A stretch of 8,708 bases of DNA from Desulfobacula sp. (GTDB taxonomy: Bacteria; Desulfobacterota; Desulfobacteria; Desulfobacterales; Desulfobacteraceae): contig JAGLNZ010000441.1 in the NCBI GenBank assembly GCA_023139225.1, positions 1 to 8,708 on the forward strand, in the 5' to 3' direction. Shown here in pieces: positions 1 to 7,489 of the stretch. A program made the translations under genes and the position numbers. The notes under the pieces were generated by a model, which made no database searches, was not told the origin of the DNA, and worked only from the letters and a program-made list of their open reading frames with translations. Each line of letters opens with the position of its first letter. The first letter of the stretch is position 1.

Positions 1-1
1 T

Positions 2-799
2 CTTAAAGTAGCAGGTATTGCTGCCCTGGGATTGGGTGCTGCTCCGGCATTGAACTTTGCCTCATCTGATTCTCACGGTACAGCCCATGCGGTGAAAAAC
101 CCAAATGAAGGAGCGCTTTTAGCCCATCGCTGGGGCATGGTGATTGATACCAACAAGATTACGGATGAAGTGGTTGAAAGTATTGTCGAGGCCTGTCATA
201 AAGCCCATAATGTACCCGACTTCAACCATGAAGTGGATGAGGAAAAATATCCCAATACAAGACCTGTAAATCATAACCAGGAAGTCAAATGGATCTGGGA
301 AGAACATTTTCATAATGCATTCCCTGACAAGGAAGATGAATTTCTCGCAGAAAAATTTCATGATCTTCCATTTCTTGTGACCTGTAACCATTGCAAAAAC
401 GCACCCTGTGTTAAAGCCTGTCCAACACAGGCGACATTCAAGCGGGAAGACGGTATCGTGCTGATGGATTTTCATCGCTGTATCGGCTGCCGTTTTTGTA
501 TGGCTGCCTGTCCCTATGGATCAAGAAGTTTTAATTTCAGGGATCCAAGACCGTTTATCCAAGAGACTGATCTAAAATTCCCCACCCGGTCCAAAGGGGT
601 TGTGGAAAAATGTAATCTTTGCGCTGAACAGCTGGCAAAAGGCGAACAACCCTATTGTGTAGAAGCATCTGAAGGTGCAATTGTGGTGGGCGACCTTGAA
701 GATCCTGAATCCGAAATCAGGGTACTTTTGAATGAACATTATACAATCAGACGTAAACAGTCCCTGGGTACTGAGCCCTCTGTTTACTATATCATGTAA
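2..799 (+). CDS. dsrO: DsrO, periplasmic iron-sulfur subunit of the DsrMKJOP complex (5'-truncated)
   Basis: This is a ferredoxin-like electron-transfer subunit. The reading frame is open to the left edge, so the true start lies outside the window; 265 residues are visible, numbered here from the first codon. The first ~20 residues (LKVAGIAALGLG...) look like the hydrophobic core of a Tat signal peptide whose twin-arginine part is cut off, which implies export of a folded Fe-S protein. Cysteine groups follow: a lone C65; CNHC with C136 and C140 (128-140); CIGC with C163 and C170 (160-170); and CNLC with C219 (204-219). The text RWGMVIDTNK, then ACHKAHNVP, matches the first cluster region of DMSO-reductase-B/DsrO-type proteins, but three of its four usual cysteines are missing. 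Family knowledge: DsrO works with DsrJ and DsrP on the periplasmic side of the sulfite-reduction membrane complex. dsrP follows after 11 nt, which supports the call. A related NrfC/HmcB-type subunit is the alternative. Confidence 0.9.
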   Translation, partial: LKVAGIAALGLGAAPALNFASSDSHGTAHAVKNPNEGALLAHRWGMVIDTNKITDEVVESIVEACHKAHNVPDFNHEVDEEKYPNTRPVNHNQEVKWIWEEHFHNAFPDKEDEFLAEKFHDLPFLVTCNHCKNAPCVKACPTQATFKREDGIVLMDFHRCIGCRFCMAACPYGSRSFNFRDPRPFIQETDLKFPTRSKGVVEKCNLCAEQLAKGEQPYCVEASEGAIVVGDLEDPESEIRVLLNEHYTIRRKQSLGTEPSVYYIM

Positions 800-810
800 G
801 AGGAGCGAGT

Positions 811-1968
811 ATGCTTGAAATAGCTATTAAAGGAAGTAAAAATTACTGGTTATGGATAGTCTTTCTGCTCGCTGTAATGGGAGCAGGAGGCATCTTTTAT
901 ATTGACCAATTCACAAACGGCCTTATGATCACTGGCATGACCCGGGATGTATCATGGGGCTTTTATATTGCAAACTTTACCTATCTTGTGGGTGTTGCCG
1001 CAGGAGGGGTCATGGTTGTTATCCCCTTTTATCTCCATGATTATGAAAAATTTCACAGGATTACCATATTGGGAGAATTTCTGGCAGTTGCTGCTCTGGT
1101 CATGTGCAGTCTTTTCATTATTGTGGATTTAGGTCAGCCGACCCGTATGCTGAACGTCATGTTATACCCGTCACCCAAGTCAATACTGTTCTATGACATG
1201 CTGGTTCTCCAGGGTTATCTTTTCTTGAACATCATCATCGGCTGGAAAATCCTTGAAGCAGAAAGAAATCAGGTAAAACCGCCTTTCTGGACTACGCCCT
1301 TGATTTACCTGTCCATCCCGTTTGCCATTGGTATCCATACGGTAACCGCATATCTGTACTGCGGTCTTCCGGGACGCGGATTCTGGCTGACTGCCATATT
1401 GGCACCCAGATTTCTGGCATCGGCATTTGCAGCAGGACCTGCATTTTTGATAATTCTTTGCTATATCATTAAAAAATTCACCAAGTTTGATCCGGGCTGG
1501 GATGCCATGCAGACATTGTCAAAGATTGTCTGTTATGCCATTATTGCCAACCTGTTTTTCTTTTTGTGTGAGGTCTTTGTTGTCATGTATTCCAATATTC
1601 CGGGACATAAGGCACATATCCAGTATTTGTTGTTCGGATATCACGGATACACTCAACTTGTCCCCTGGATGTGGACCAGTCTGACGCTCATGACAACGGG
1701 CGCTATTTTTCTACTTATTCCACAATTGAGAAACAATAAAACCCTGTTACCGGTCACCTGCGCCATGATCGTTATCGGAGCATGGATAGATAAAGGGCTT
1801 GGTATGATATCAGGTGGATTTGTACCTTCACCCCTGCACCATGTGACGGAATATGCTCCAAAAGGACCTGAAATCATGATTACACTGGGTGTTTATGCCA
1901 CGGGCTTCCTGGTTTTAACTATTCTTTATAAACTTGCAACGCAGGTTAAAGAAGAGGTTCGCGGTTAG
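811..1968 (+). CDS. dsrP: DsrP, NrfD-family integral membrane subunit of DsrMKJOP
   Basis: A 385-residue NrfD/PsrC-type membrane protein with about ten predicted helices (roughly residues 13-32, 52-75, 86-108, 123-147, 162-184, 195-220, 236-261, 283-304, 311-332 and 354-376). Family members carry quinone/quinol at the membrane and exchange electrons with a periplasmic Fe-S partner, here DsrO. The helix content, the conserved-looking stretch FIIVDLGQPTRMLNVM (102-117) and the position directly after dsrO identify it as DsrP and not a free-standing NrfD. The start is firm: AAGAGGAG at 798-805 lies 5 nt before the ATG, and the gene follows dsrO by 11 nt, so the two are translated from one message. 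It is the last gene of its operon, since an intrinsic terminator follows within 40 nt. The length looks normal for the family and I see no lesion. Confidence 0.93.
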   Translation: MLEIAIKGSKNYWLWIVFLLAVMGAGGIFYIDQFTNGLMITGMTRDVSWGFYIANFTYLVGVAAGGVMVVIPFYLHDYEKFHRITILGEFLAVAALVMCSLFIIVDLGQPTRMLNVMLYPSPKSILFYDMLVLQGYLFLNIIIGWKILEAERNQVKPPFWTTPLIYLSIPFAIGIHTVTAYLYCGLPGRGFWLTAILAPRFLASAFAAGPAFLIILCYIIKKFTKFDPGWDAMQTLSKIVCYAIIANLFFFLCEVFVVMYSNIPGHKAHIQYLLFGYHGYTQLVPWMWTSLTLMTTGAIFLLIPQLRNNKTLLPVTCAMIVIGAWIDKGLGMISGGFVPSPLHHVTEYAPKGPEIMITLGVYATGFLVLTILYKLATQVKEEVRG

Positions 1969-2004
1969 ATTGTAAATATTATTAAAAATATTAATCTTTA
2001 TTTA

Positions 2005-2043
2005 AGGGGGGTTCTTTTTTATTGGAACTCCCCTGTTTTTTTT
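2005..2043 (+). terminator. Intrinsic terminator of the dsr operon
   Basis: A 10-bp stem pairs AGGGGGGTTC (2005-2014) with GAACTCCCCT (2025-2034), with one G-U wobble. The loop is 10 nt and T-rich (2015-2024). One G and then eight T (2036-2043) follow. This is a textbook rho-independent terminator 36 nt after the dsrP stop codon. Confidence 0.9.
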
Positions 2044-2048
2044 ATTCA

Positions 2049-3716
2049 ATGACCAAACAAAAAAAAACATACGCCATACAAACCCATGATTCTTTTTTAG
2101 AACAAAAAAAGAGTGCGCTCTTGAATGCAGTGTACGAAAACCATCATCAGACTGCCCAACAAATTTACTATGATATTCTCAAATATGCCGAAGCCAACCC
2201 AAAATTCAGTGAAAATCAAGAAAAACGGTTAAACCAGATACAAATCATTATTAAAAAATTCTTTCCCGATCCTGCAAAACACTCTTTCCCGAAAATCAAA
2301 ATGTACAATAACCGCCTTAAGGAGCTCATTTTATTTTCCATTAAACAATCATCCAAAAATATCCTTCATATCAATTTTCAAACCTGGGAAAAAAAACTTG
2401 GTTTACACCCTTGGCAAAAAGACCTGTTATATAAAACCGCCATGACCTTTCAATTGACCACCGGATGCAGTAATTTTTGCAGACGATGCAATGAATGGGC
2501 ATTACCTAAAGTAAGATCGCATTTTTCCTTTAATGCCATCCTGAAAATTATCAGGCATATGGCAGATCAAACCAATGATGAAATAAGTCTTTACGGTGCT
2601 TCCGATCCCCTGGACTGGACAGAGGATGAAAAAAATATATCTGATATCATCAAGTTTTTAAAAAACTTACCAATTGAATACAGTATTCTCACAAAGGTTC
2701 CAAAAGGCAAAGAATCTTTGTTAAAAAAGCTCTTAAAAATGAACGCCAACCTGTCTGTCAGCATCACTTCAAAAAACAAAGCCCGGATCAAAAGGATCGA
2801 ACAGGAGATTGAAAAGTCCATCAGCAAACAGCATGATCTGGACGAGCTGTTGATTCCCGCCGGACTTGATGAAGACTTTGTTTCCGTCAAGCCATCCATC
2901 ACCGACGGGTATGGCACGGAAATAACACCCCACGGGGCTTTTATCATTATTCCCACTTTTACCAGTGCTTTGCATCCTTTTGGACACAAAAAAATCAGGA
3001 TTACACCAGATACAAACTTTTTTCCGATAAAAAAAACCGGTCGGAAAGCTCTTCTTGTGGACTATTTCAAGCCCCTTGAAGGATATGACCTGGAAAAAAA
3101 TATTTGCCACCTTGATTGCCTGCTTGATGTGCAGATAGAATCCATCATCCTTGATAATGGCAGTCACGAATTGACACCACCGGGAATGAGAAGCCTGAAA
3201 GAGTATCTTTCCATATTTGAAGAAAAACCACGGCTTCAAAGGAAAAAGATGACGCTGTCTGTACTCAAACATTTAAAAAAACAATTTCTTTCAAAGACTG
3301 CTTTCAAAGACCTGTCAAGCAAAAATAAATGCTTCTATTTAAAAAAAATAAATACTCACCTTAATCTGTGTAAAAAAGCAGACTGCCTGTCGACAAAACT
3401 GTCTGCCATATCTTTTTTTCTTGAGTCCATCTCTTACTATGCACACAAGAACCCAGTTAAAATAAAAATAATGCGATTTCTTTTAAAAAATGAGATGGAA
3501 CGTATCTTTGATACCTGCACTGATATTATTTCTCACCGTCCCCCTGAAAATCTATTAAGTGACCCCGATATTGATTCTTTTGATATTTTCAGATTTTATG
3601 TTTTCTGCCTGCTGAACAAATCCAATGATAGCGCTGTACTTGAATTTATTAAATCTTATCCGTCAGCATACGACTCTTTTACCGATATCTTTGTTCAAAA
3701 TCCATCTGTTGAGTAA
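2049..3716 (+). CDS. Radical-SAM protein of unknown function
   Basis: A 555-residue protein from the ATG at 2049. The decisive motif is CSNFCRRC at residues 140-147, the CX3CX2C signature that binds the [4Fe-4S] cluster used to cleave S-adenosylmethionine, preceded by FQLTTG as the first barrel strand. YGASDPLDW (182-190) matches the position of the SAM-contacting second-strand motif, and SILTKVPKG then SVSITS read as later barrel strands. A possible extra metal or thiol site is CHLDC (353-357). About 130 residues before the motif and about 150 after the barrel are helical and unassigned. I do not recognise the family and assign no substrate. The start is uncertain: no Shine-Dalgarno site precedes 2049. 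A TTG at 2022 would add nine residues but lies in the loop of the dsr terminator, so I reject it. Coding is very A-rich. No neighbour shares its strand closely enough to indicate an operon, so context gives little help. Confidence 0.85.
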   Translation: MTKQKKTYAIQTHDSFLEQKKSALLNAVYENHHQTAQQIYYDILKYAEANPKFSENQEKRLNQIQIIIKKFFPDPAKHSFPKIKMYNNRLKELILFSIKQSSKNILHINFQTWEKKLGLHPWQKDLLYKTAMTFQLTTGCSNFCRRCNEWALPKVRSHFSFNAILKIIRHMADQTNDEISLYGASDPLDWTEDEKNISDIIKFLKNLPIEYSILTKVPKGKESLLKKLLKMNANLSVSITSKNKARIKRIEQEIEKSISKQHDLDELLIPAGLDEDFVSVKPSITDGYGTEITPHGAFIIIPTFTSALHPFGHKKIRITPDTNFFPIKKTGRKALLVDYFKPLEGYDLEKNICHLDCLLDVQIESIILDNGSHELTPPGMRSLKEYLSIFEEKPRLQRKKMTLSVLKHLKKQFLSKTAFKDLSSKNKCFYLKKINTHLNLCKKADCLSTKLSAISFFLESISYYAHKNPVKIKIMRFLLKNEMERIFDTCTDIISHRPPENLLSDPDIDSFDIFRFYVFCLLNKSNDSAVLEFIKSYPSAYDSFTDIFVQNPSVE

Positions 3717-3742
3717 TCATTTAGCAAAATTGTTTTTTTAGG

Positions 3743-3771
3743 TTGACTTTTAGGGCAGTTCTAAATATTAA
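3743..3771 (+). promoter_or_regulatory. Candidate sigma-70-type promoter for the B12 operon
   Basis: TTGACT at 3743-3748 is one base from the -35 consensus. A 17-nt spacer leads to TATTAA at 3766-3771, which matches four of six bases of the -10 consensus. Transcription would start near 3778, just before the conserved riboswitch core, which is where a leader start is expected. The call rests on pattern and position only. Confidence 0.5.
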
Positions 3772-3773
3772 AA

Positions 3774-3973
3774 CAATTGTTCAGGTGCAAAAAATGCTTA
3801 AAAGGGAACGCCTGTGAAATTCAGGGACGGGCCCGCCGCTGTAATTGGGGACGAAAGCTTTACACCGCCACTGTCAGTTAAGAAAAACAGATGGGAAGGC
3901 AAAGCGATTAGGATGATCCAAAAGTCAGAAGACCTGCCTGGCAAATTGATACATTCCCCGTGGACAAGGGAAT
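3774..3973 (+). promoter_or_regulatory. Cobalamin (adenosylcobalamin-type) riboswitch
   Basis: The conserved blocks of the cobalamin aptamer appear in order: CAGGTGC (3782-3788), AAAGGGAAcgc (3801-3811), ACGGGCCCGCCGCTGTAA (3827-3843), GGGGACGAAAGC (3847-3858), the L5 element GCCACTG (3867-3873), GATGGGAAGGC (3890-3900), AGCGATTAGGATGATCC (3903-3919) and the B12 box GTCAGAAGACCTGCC (3924-3938). CAGGT (3782-3786) pairs with ACCTG (3932-3936), and CAATT (3774-3778) can pair with AATTG (3944-3948) to close the base stem. The receptor gene downstream is the usual target of this class. Known behaviour of the class: ligand binding lowers expression. The terminator further downstream suggests control at transcription and not at translation. 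Together with the promoter and terminator this explains the whole gap between 3717 and 4094; I see no gene there. Confidence 0.96.
3953..3973 (+). promoter_or_regulatory. P13 hairpin with L13 loop for kissing contact to L5
   Basis: ATTCCC (3953-3958) pairs perfectly with GGGAAT (3968-3973), enclosing the loop CGTGGACAA. GTGG in the loop (3960-3963) is complementary to CCAC (3868-3871) in the conserved L5 element of the aptamer. In known cobalamin riboswitches an L5-L13 kissing contact is the ligand-sensitive switch, and the location directly after the core fits. The pairing is read from sequence; its function is inferred. Confidence 0.65.
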
Positions 3974-4005
3974 TACAATAAGATCTTGAGGAAAGAAAAA
4001 GGGAT

Positions 4006-4045
4006 AACCCCAGATCGGTTGGAAAAAACGGTCCGGGGTTTTTTT
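4006..4045 (+). terminator. Riboswitch expression-platform terminator
   Basis: AACCCCAGATCG (4006-4017) pairs with CGGTCCGGGGTT (4029-4040), a 12-bp stem with one A-C mismatch and one G-U wobble, followed by a run of seven T (4039-4045). It lies after the aptamer and before the receptor start, so it is the expected premature terminator when cobalamin is bound. Two possible antiterminator pairings exist: GATCT (3982-3986) with AGATC (4012-4016) in the left arm, or CCCCG (3956-3960) with CGGGG (4034-4038) in the right arm. Confidence 0.85.
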
Positions 4046-4094
4046 ATTGCCCCAGGCCATAAAAGTTGATCGTATGTATAAAGGAGCGAATCAA

Positions 4095-6080
4095 ATGAAA
4101 GCTTTATTGGTTAGGGGTATTGCTGTTTTTTTATTTGCAACGGGTATCTGTGATGCAAATGAAACCCAATTGAAAAATCCATCTGCGGCTACTATGGAAA
4201 CCATAGTGGTGACGGCAGGAAGAGTTAAAGAACAAAAAAAAGATATTGTCACTAATGTGACTGTGATTGATGAACTCGAAATCAAATTGTCATCAGCCGG
4301 GAATGTTGGAGATCTTCTGGCCCAAAAAGGCATAGGTGCCGTAAGAAAATATCCGGGGAACCTTACCACCATCGGTATCAGGGGATTTAGAACCGATTCC
4401 CACGGCAATGACCTTAAAGGCCATGTGCTGATCCTGCTTAACGGTCGAAGAGCGGGCACGGGAAATGTGGCAAAAATCATGACAAAAAATGTCCAGCAGA
4501 TAGAAATCATCAGAGGGCCTGCATCTGTTCAATACGGTTCTGCTGCAATGGGTGGTGTTGTTAATGTTATTACCCGGCAGGGTAAAGGGAAACTGTCGGT
4601 TTTTGGCCAGGGTATTTTAGGAAGCTTCCGGCATGAAGAGATAAGTGCCGGGCTTGCAGGAGAGTATAAAGGGATTGATTTTTCGGGAAGTGTTACAACG
4701 GAAAGCGAAAATGATTATACCACGGCCAATGGAACCAAATACCATAACACCGGATTGGACAGCAGGAAAAATATAAGCTTGAATTTAGGCTATGAATTTT
4801 TTCCCAACAATCGAATCGGTTTTCTTTATCACGGATTAGAAGTGGATAAAGCAGGCTCTCCAGGTTATTTAAGCCAGAATGATCTGGATGATTATACGGA
4901 CAAATCAAATTACTCTTATGACATGGTATTGGACGGACAGACAACTAGTGCACTTTTCCTGTGGAAATTAAGGTATTTTGCGGGCAAAGATAAGGATGAG
5001 TGGTTTGATCCCACAGGCTCGAACCCTGATGGATGGGATGATGGAATCCCTTCTGAACAAAAAACAGACAGTCAGGGCGTCCAGGCCCAGGTCTCAATGG
5101 ATTTTGGAAATGCTCTGATTACCACCGGCTTTGACTGGGTGGATTATGATGTCCAAGCCTCCTGGAACCCCCAAAAGACATCCTATGAAAACCCTGCCGG
5201 ATTTATACTGGGCAAACTAAAACTTTTGGAAGAACGCCTGATTCTGTCTGCCGGACTGAGGTATGACACCTATGAAGTCAAGGTCATCGAACCTGCCGGA
5301 AAGACTGCGGAGGACAGCAATTTTACTCCCAATATCGGCCTTGCATATCTTTTGACTGACCATTTAAAATTTCGTGCAGGTTATTGTGAGGCCTTTGTCA
5401 TGCCGGGTGCTGACCAGATGGCTGCCGATTACTCTGTCTGGGGAACCAACTATGTGGGAAATCCCAATCTTTCACCTGAAAAAAGTAAAACATATGAAGG
5501 CGGGATTGATTTCTTTTATCGATCATTATCCAGTGCAATAACTTATTTTCATACTGATTTTGAGGACAAGATAGAATCCGTTACCCGTGGAAACGGGGAC
5601 AAATCGTGGGATAATGTCGGAAAGGCCAGGATATCAGGTTTTGAAGGAAACTTAAGTTTTGATATTGGCGATTATTTTGGCTGGAGCTTTGAAATCAAAC
5701 CCTATGCAGGATTCACATATCTTACCCAATTTGAGGACAGGGTAACGAATAAGGACCTTCTGGAAACCTCTGATTTAAATGCATCTTATGGTGTTTCATT
5801 ATCCAATTTCAATGGATTTTCAACAAGACTTAATTTTACCTATATCGGAGAAAAAACCATAACCGATTATGAAAGCGGGTGGCCTTACCAGGACATCAAG
5901 GTCCAAGGTTTTACCGTGGCAGACCTTACAATGACCAAAGTGCTGTTTTCAACACAAAAAAAAGGCGGTTTAACACTGGATGCCGGTATCAATAACCTGT
6001 TCAATGAAAAATATGAATATGTGAAAGGATACCCCATGCCGGGAAGAAATTTTTATTTGGGCTTAAAATATAATTTTTAA
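4095..6080 (+). CDS. btuB: TonB-dependent outer-membrane receptor, BtuB-like (corrinoid uptake)
   Basis: A 661-residue outer-membrane transporter. The start is set by AAGGAG (4081-4086), 8 nt before the ATG; the frame extends upstream to a TTG at 4047 that touches the leader terminator and is not credible. Residues 1-21 form a Sec signal peptide ending CDA. A TonB box ETIVVTA lies at 35-41, where the mature N terminus would contact TonB. The plug domain runs to about 155 and includes GIRGFR, the LLNGRRAGTG loop, and the hallmark IEIIRGPASVQYGSAAMGG block with VVNVITRQG. A beta-barrel follows, with NLSPEKSKTYEGG and NLFNEKYEYV as typical barrel motifs, ending in NFYLGLKYNF with the terminal Phe used for BAM insertion. 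The cobalamin riboswitch immediately upstream is the main reason to name the substrate as cobalamin or another corrinoid; a cobalt or corrinoid-precursor complex cannot be excluded. It is the first gene of the uptake operon. Confidence 0.93.
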   Translation: MKALLVRGIAVFLFATGICDANETQLKNPSAATMETIVVTAGRVKEQKKDIVTNVTVIDELEIKLSSAGNVGDLLAQKGIGAVRKYPGNLTTIGIRGFRTDSHGNDLKGHVLILLNGRRAGTGNVAKIMTKNVQQIEIIRGPASVQYGSAAMGGVVNVITRQGKGKLSVFGQGILGSFRHEEISAGLAGEYKGIDFSGSVTTESENDYTTANGTKYHNTGLDSRKNISLNLGYEFFPNNRIGFLYHGLEVDKAGSPGYLSQNDLDDYTDKSNYSYDMVLDGQTTSALFLWKLRYFAGKDKDEWFDPTGSNPDGWDDGIPSEQKTDSQGVQAQVSMDFGNALITTGFDWVDYDVQASWNPQKTSYENPAGFILGKLKLLEERLILSAGLRYDTYEVKVIEPAGKTAEDSNFTPNIGLAYLLTDHLKFRAGYCEAFVMPGADQMAADYSVWGTNYVGNPNLSPEKSKTYEGGIDFFYRSLSSAITYFHTDFEDKIESVTRGNGDKSWDNVGKARISGFEGNLSFDIGDYFGWSFEIKPYAGFTYLTQFEDRVTNKDLLETSDLNASYGVSLSNFNGFSTRLNFTYIGEKTITDYESGWPYQDIKVQGFTVADLTMTKVLFSTQKKGGLTLDAGINNLFNEKYEYVKGYPMPGRNFYLGLKYNF

Positions 6081-6140
6081 TTGAATAATGAACCTGATTT
6101 TAAAATTCGGGACTGATAAAGGATTTTAAATAAATTTATC

Positions 6141-6896
6141 ATGGAACTTAAAAGTTTGTGTCTGGGCATCTTTTTTTCAACAGGTATCTTTGCCTTTAAA
6201 AGTGGGATTGGCCTGTTTTATTTTTACAGGCAAAAACATGGGATTATCCTTAGAGCACTCTTAATTTTAATATATTGTATCTCTTATTTTATATTATTTA
6301 TTTTTATAAAATCAGTCGTGGAATGGATGGATATCTCTTTATTTTTTGAAAAAATTTCAAAAATGATCAAAAATGGAGTTCTTATACATTTTTCAATGGC
6401 CTTGCTGATGCTGATCTGGGGGATCGTGCTGTTAAAAGGAAACAATCTGGGTAAAATCAAAAAACTTGGATGGGTGACCTTGATATTCCCGTGCCCGGTT
6501 TGTGTCACAAGTATTTTTATTTCCATGGTTTTTCTTTTATCATATTTTCCTGATTCAAAAAATCTTGTAATTTTATCAGTCTATTCAGCCTTTCTGGCAG
6601 CAGCTTTTACAGCAATCCCCATAATGGCTTTTCTGGAAAAGAAATCAGACCAAAGCCCGGGAAGTATTCTGGGCTTTGCAATGGTGATCATTGCCCTTTA
6701 CTTTGTTTTTTCCGCAGTGATCATGCCGCAATTCGGGGATATTGACAAAATTTATCGGCTGGCTGCCTATAAGGGTGATTTAGTAAAAATGCAGACACAT
6801 TTCATTATCGCCTATATTTTAATCATAACAGGATTTTTTATATCAGGATTTTTTATAATGAATAAAAAAATCAACAGGACTTTAAAATGGAAATAG
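6141..6896 (+). CDS. Seven-helix membrane protein with PCPVC motif, DUF2162-like
   Basis: A 251-residue, very hydrophobic protein with about seven predicted helices (roughly 4-28, 38-58, 80-99, 112-134, 141-163, 176-196 and 219-241). The fourth helix holds PCPVC (117-121), a CXXC in or near the membrane that suggests metal or thiol chemistry. The layout and the AFKSGIGL stretch (18-25) resemble the family I know as DUF2162 (predicted transporters), found in methanogens and deltaproteobacteria beside ExbB-like and DUF2149 genes; I could not confirm this by search. The gene lies 60 nt after the receptor and its last 10 nt overlap the next gene, so it is translationally tied to the ExbB-like gene. 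The ATG at 6141 has only a poor Shine-Dalgarno match (AAAGGA, 17 nt away), but an in-frame stop at 6117 leaves no better upstream choice. No function is proven; a role in energising or assisting corrinoid or cobalt uptake is inferred from the operon. Confidence 0.85.
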   Translation: MELKSLCLGIFFSTGIFAFKSGIGLFYFYRQKHGIILRALLILIYCISYFILFIFIKSVVEWMDISLFFEKISKMIKNGVLIHFSMALLMLIWGIVLLKGNNLGKIKKLGWVTLIFPCPVCVTSIFISMVFLLSYFPDSKNLVILSVYSAFLAAAFTAIPIMAFLEKKSDQSPGSILGFAMVIIALYFVFSAVIMPQFGDIDKIYRLAAYKGDLVKMQTHFIIAYILIITGFFISGFFIMNKKINRTLKWK

Positions 6897-7489
6897 ATGC
6901 CCTGCTAAAAACCATCATTTACCTTATTTCATCTTCACTTTTTTACCCTGCCCTTTTTCTTTTAATCCTGGCAAGCCTTTGGATCATTATTTACTCCGGA
7001 GGCTTTTTTGCTGAATGGATTCAAAGAGTTCGCCTAAAACCTGTTGAAGCGTCTCAATTGGCTGATACCATTAGAACCAGTGACAATCTAAATATATTTC
7101 CCTTTAGGGTGAAAGATTATATTCAAAAATTAAAACAGGTAAAAACCCGGAATTATTTCAAAGAGATAATGATCGAAAACCTGCTCCAGGAAACCAGTTT
7201 GAATTTATGGAGAAAAACAGACAGGCTCAAAATGCTTGTAAGGTTAGCGCCTTCTCTTGGTCTTATTGGAACCTTAATCCCAATGGGTACCGGGCTTGCT
7301 GCATTGGGCCAGGGAGATATGACAAAACTGTCTTCGGATCTGGTGATAGCATTTACAACAACGGTTGTAGGCCTTGCAATAGGAATGATTGCATTTTTCT
7401 TTTACACCATTAAAAAAGGCTGGGTTCAGCAGGATTTGAAAAATATTGAACTTGCCACACAGATCCTTTGTGGAGACGATAAAACATGA
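6887..7489 (+). CDS. MotA/TolQ/ExbB-family proton-channel protein
   Basis: A 200-residue inner-membrane protein with the three-helix layout of ExbB/TolQ: helix 1 at ~18-37, a cytoplasmic section (~40-118), then helices 2 (~121-141) and 3 (~152-174). The family signature is clear in LVRLAPSLGLIGTLIPMGTG (117-136) and in the Thr-rich third helix AFTTTVVGLAIGM (155-167). Family members form the proton channel that, with ExbD/TolR, turns proton-motive force into work on TonB or TolA. AGGA at 6876-6879 lies 7 nt before the ATG. The gene overlaps the preceding one by 10 nt and the following one by 4 nt (ATGA), which indicates translational coupling and fixed stoichiometry. Placement after a TonB-dependent receptor argues for an ExbB-like and not a TolQ or MotA role. 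There is no standard exbD next to it; the small following gene is the candidate partner. Confidence 0.92.
   Translation: MEIDALLKTIIYLISSSLFYPALFLLILASLWIIIYSGGFFAEWIQRVRLKPVEASQLADTIRTSDNLNIFPFRVKDYIQKLKQVKTRNYFKEIMIENLLQETSLNLWRKTDRLKMLVRLAPSLGLIGTLIPMGTGLAALGQGDMTKLSSDLVIAFTTTVVGLAIGMIAFFFYTIKKGWVQQDLKNIELATQILCGDDKT

Noticed and set aside
119..475. Minus-strand open frame opposite dsrO
   Set aside because: It overlaps the conserved Fe-S motifs of dsrO and shows no domain or ribosome site of its own.
2591..3272. Two long minus-strand open frames opposite the radical-SAM gene
   Set aside because: Compositional shadows of an A-rich gene; the plus strand carries clear family motifs and the minus frames have none.
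4047..4094. Upstream TTG start that would extend the receptor by 16 residues
   Set aside because: It abuts the leader terminator and would put charged residues before the signal peptide; the ATG at 4095 has an AAGGAG site 8 nt upstream.
4095..4161. Cys19 in the receptor signal peptide as a possible lipobox
   Set aside because: The residues before it (A-T-G-I-C) do not fit the lipobox pattern, and TonB-dependent receptors are normally not lipoproteins; cleavage after CDA fits better.
6093..6110. Palindrome between the receptor and DUF2162-like genes as a terminator
   Set aside because: It pairs CCTGATTTT with AAAATTCGG with no loop, one mismatch and no T-run, so it is not a credible terminator.
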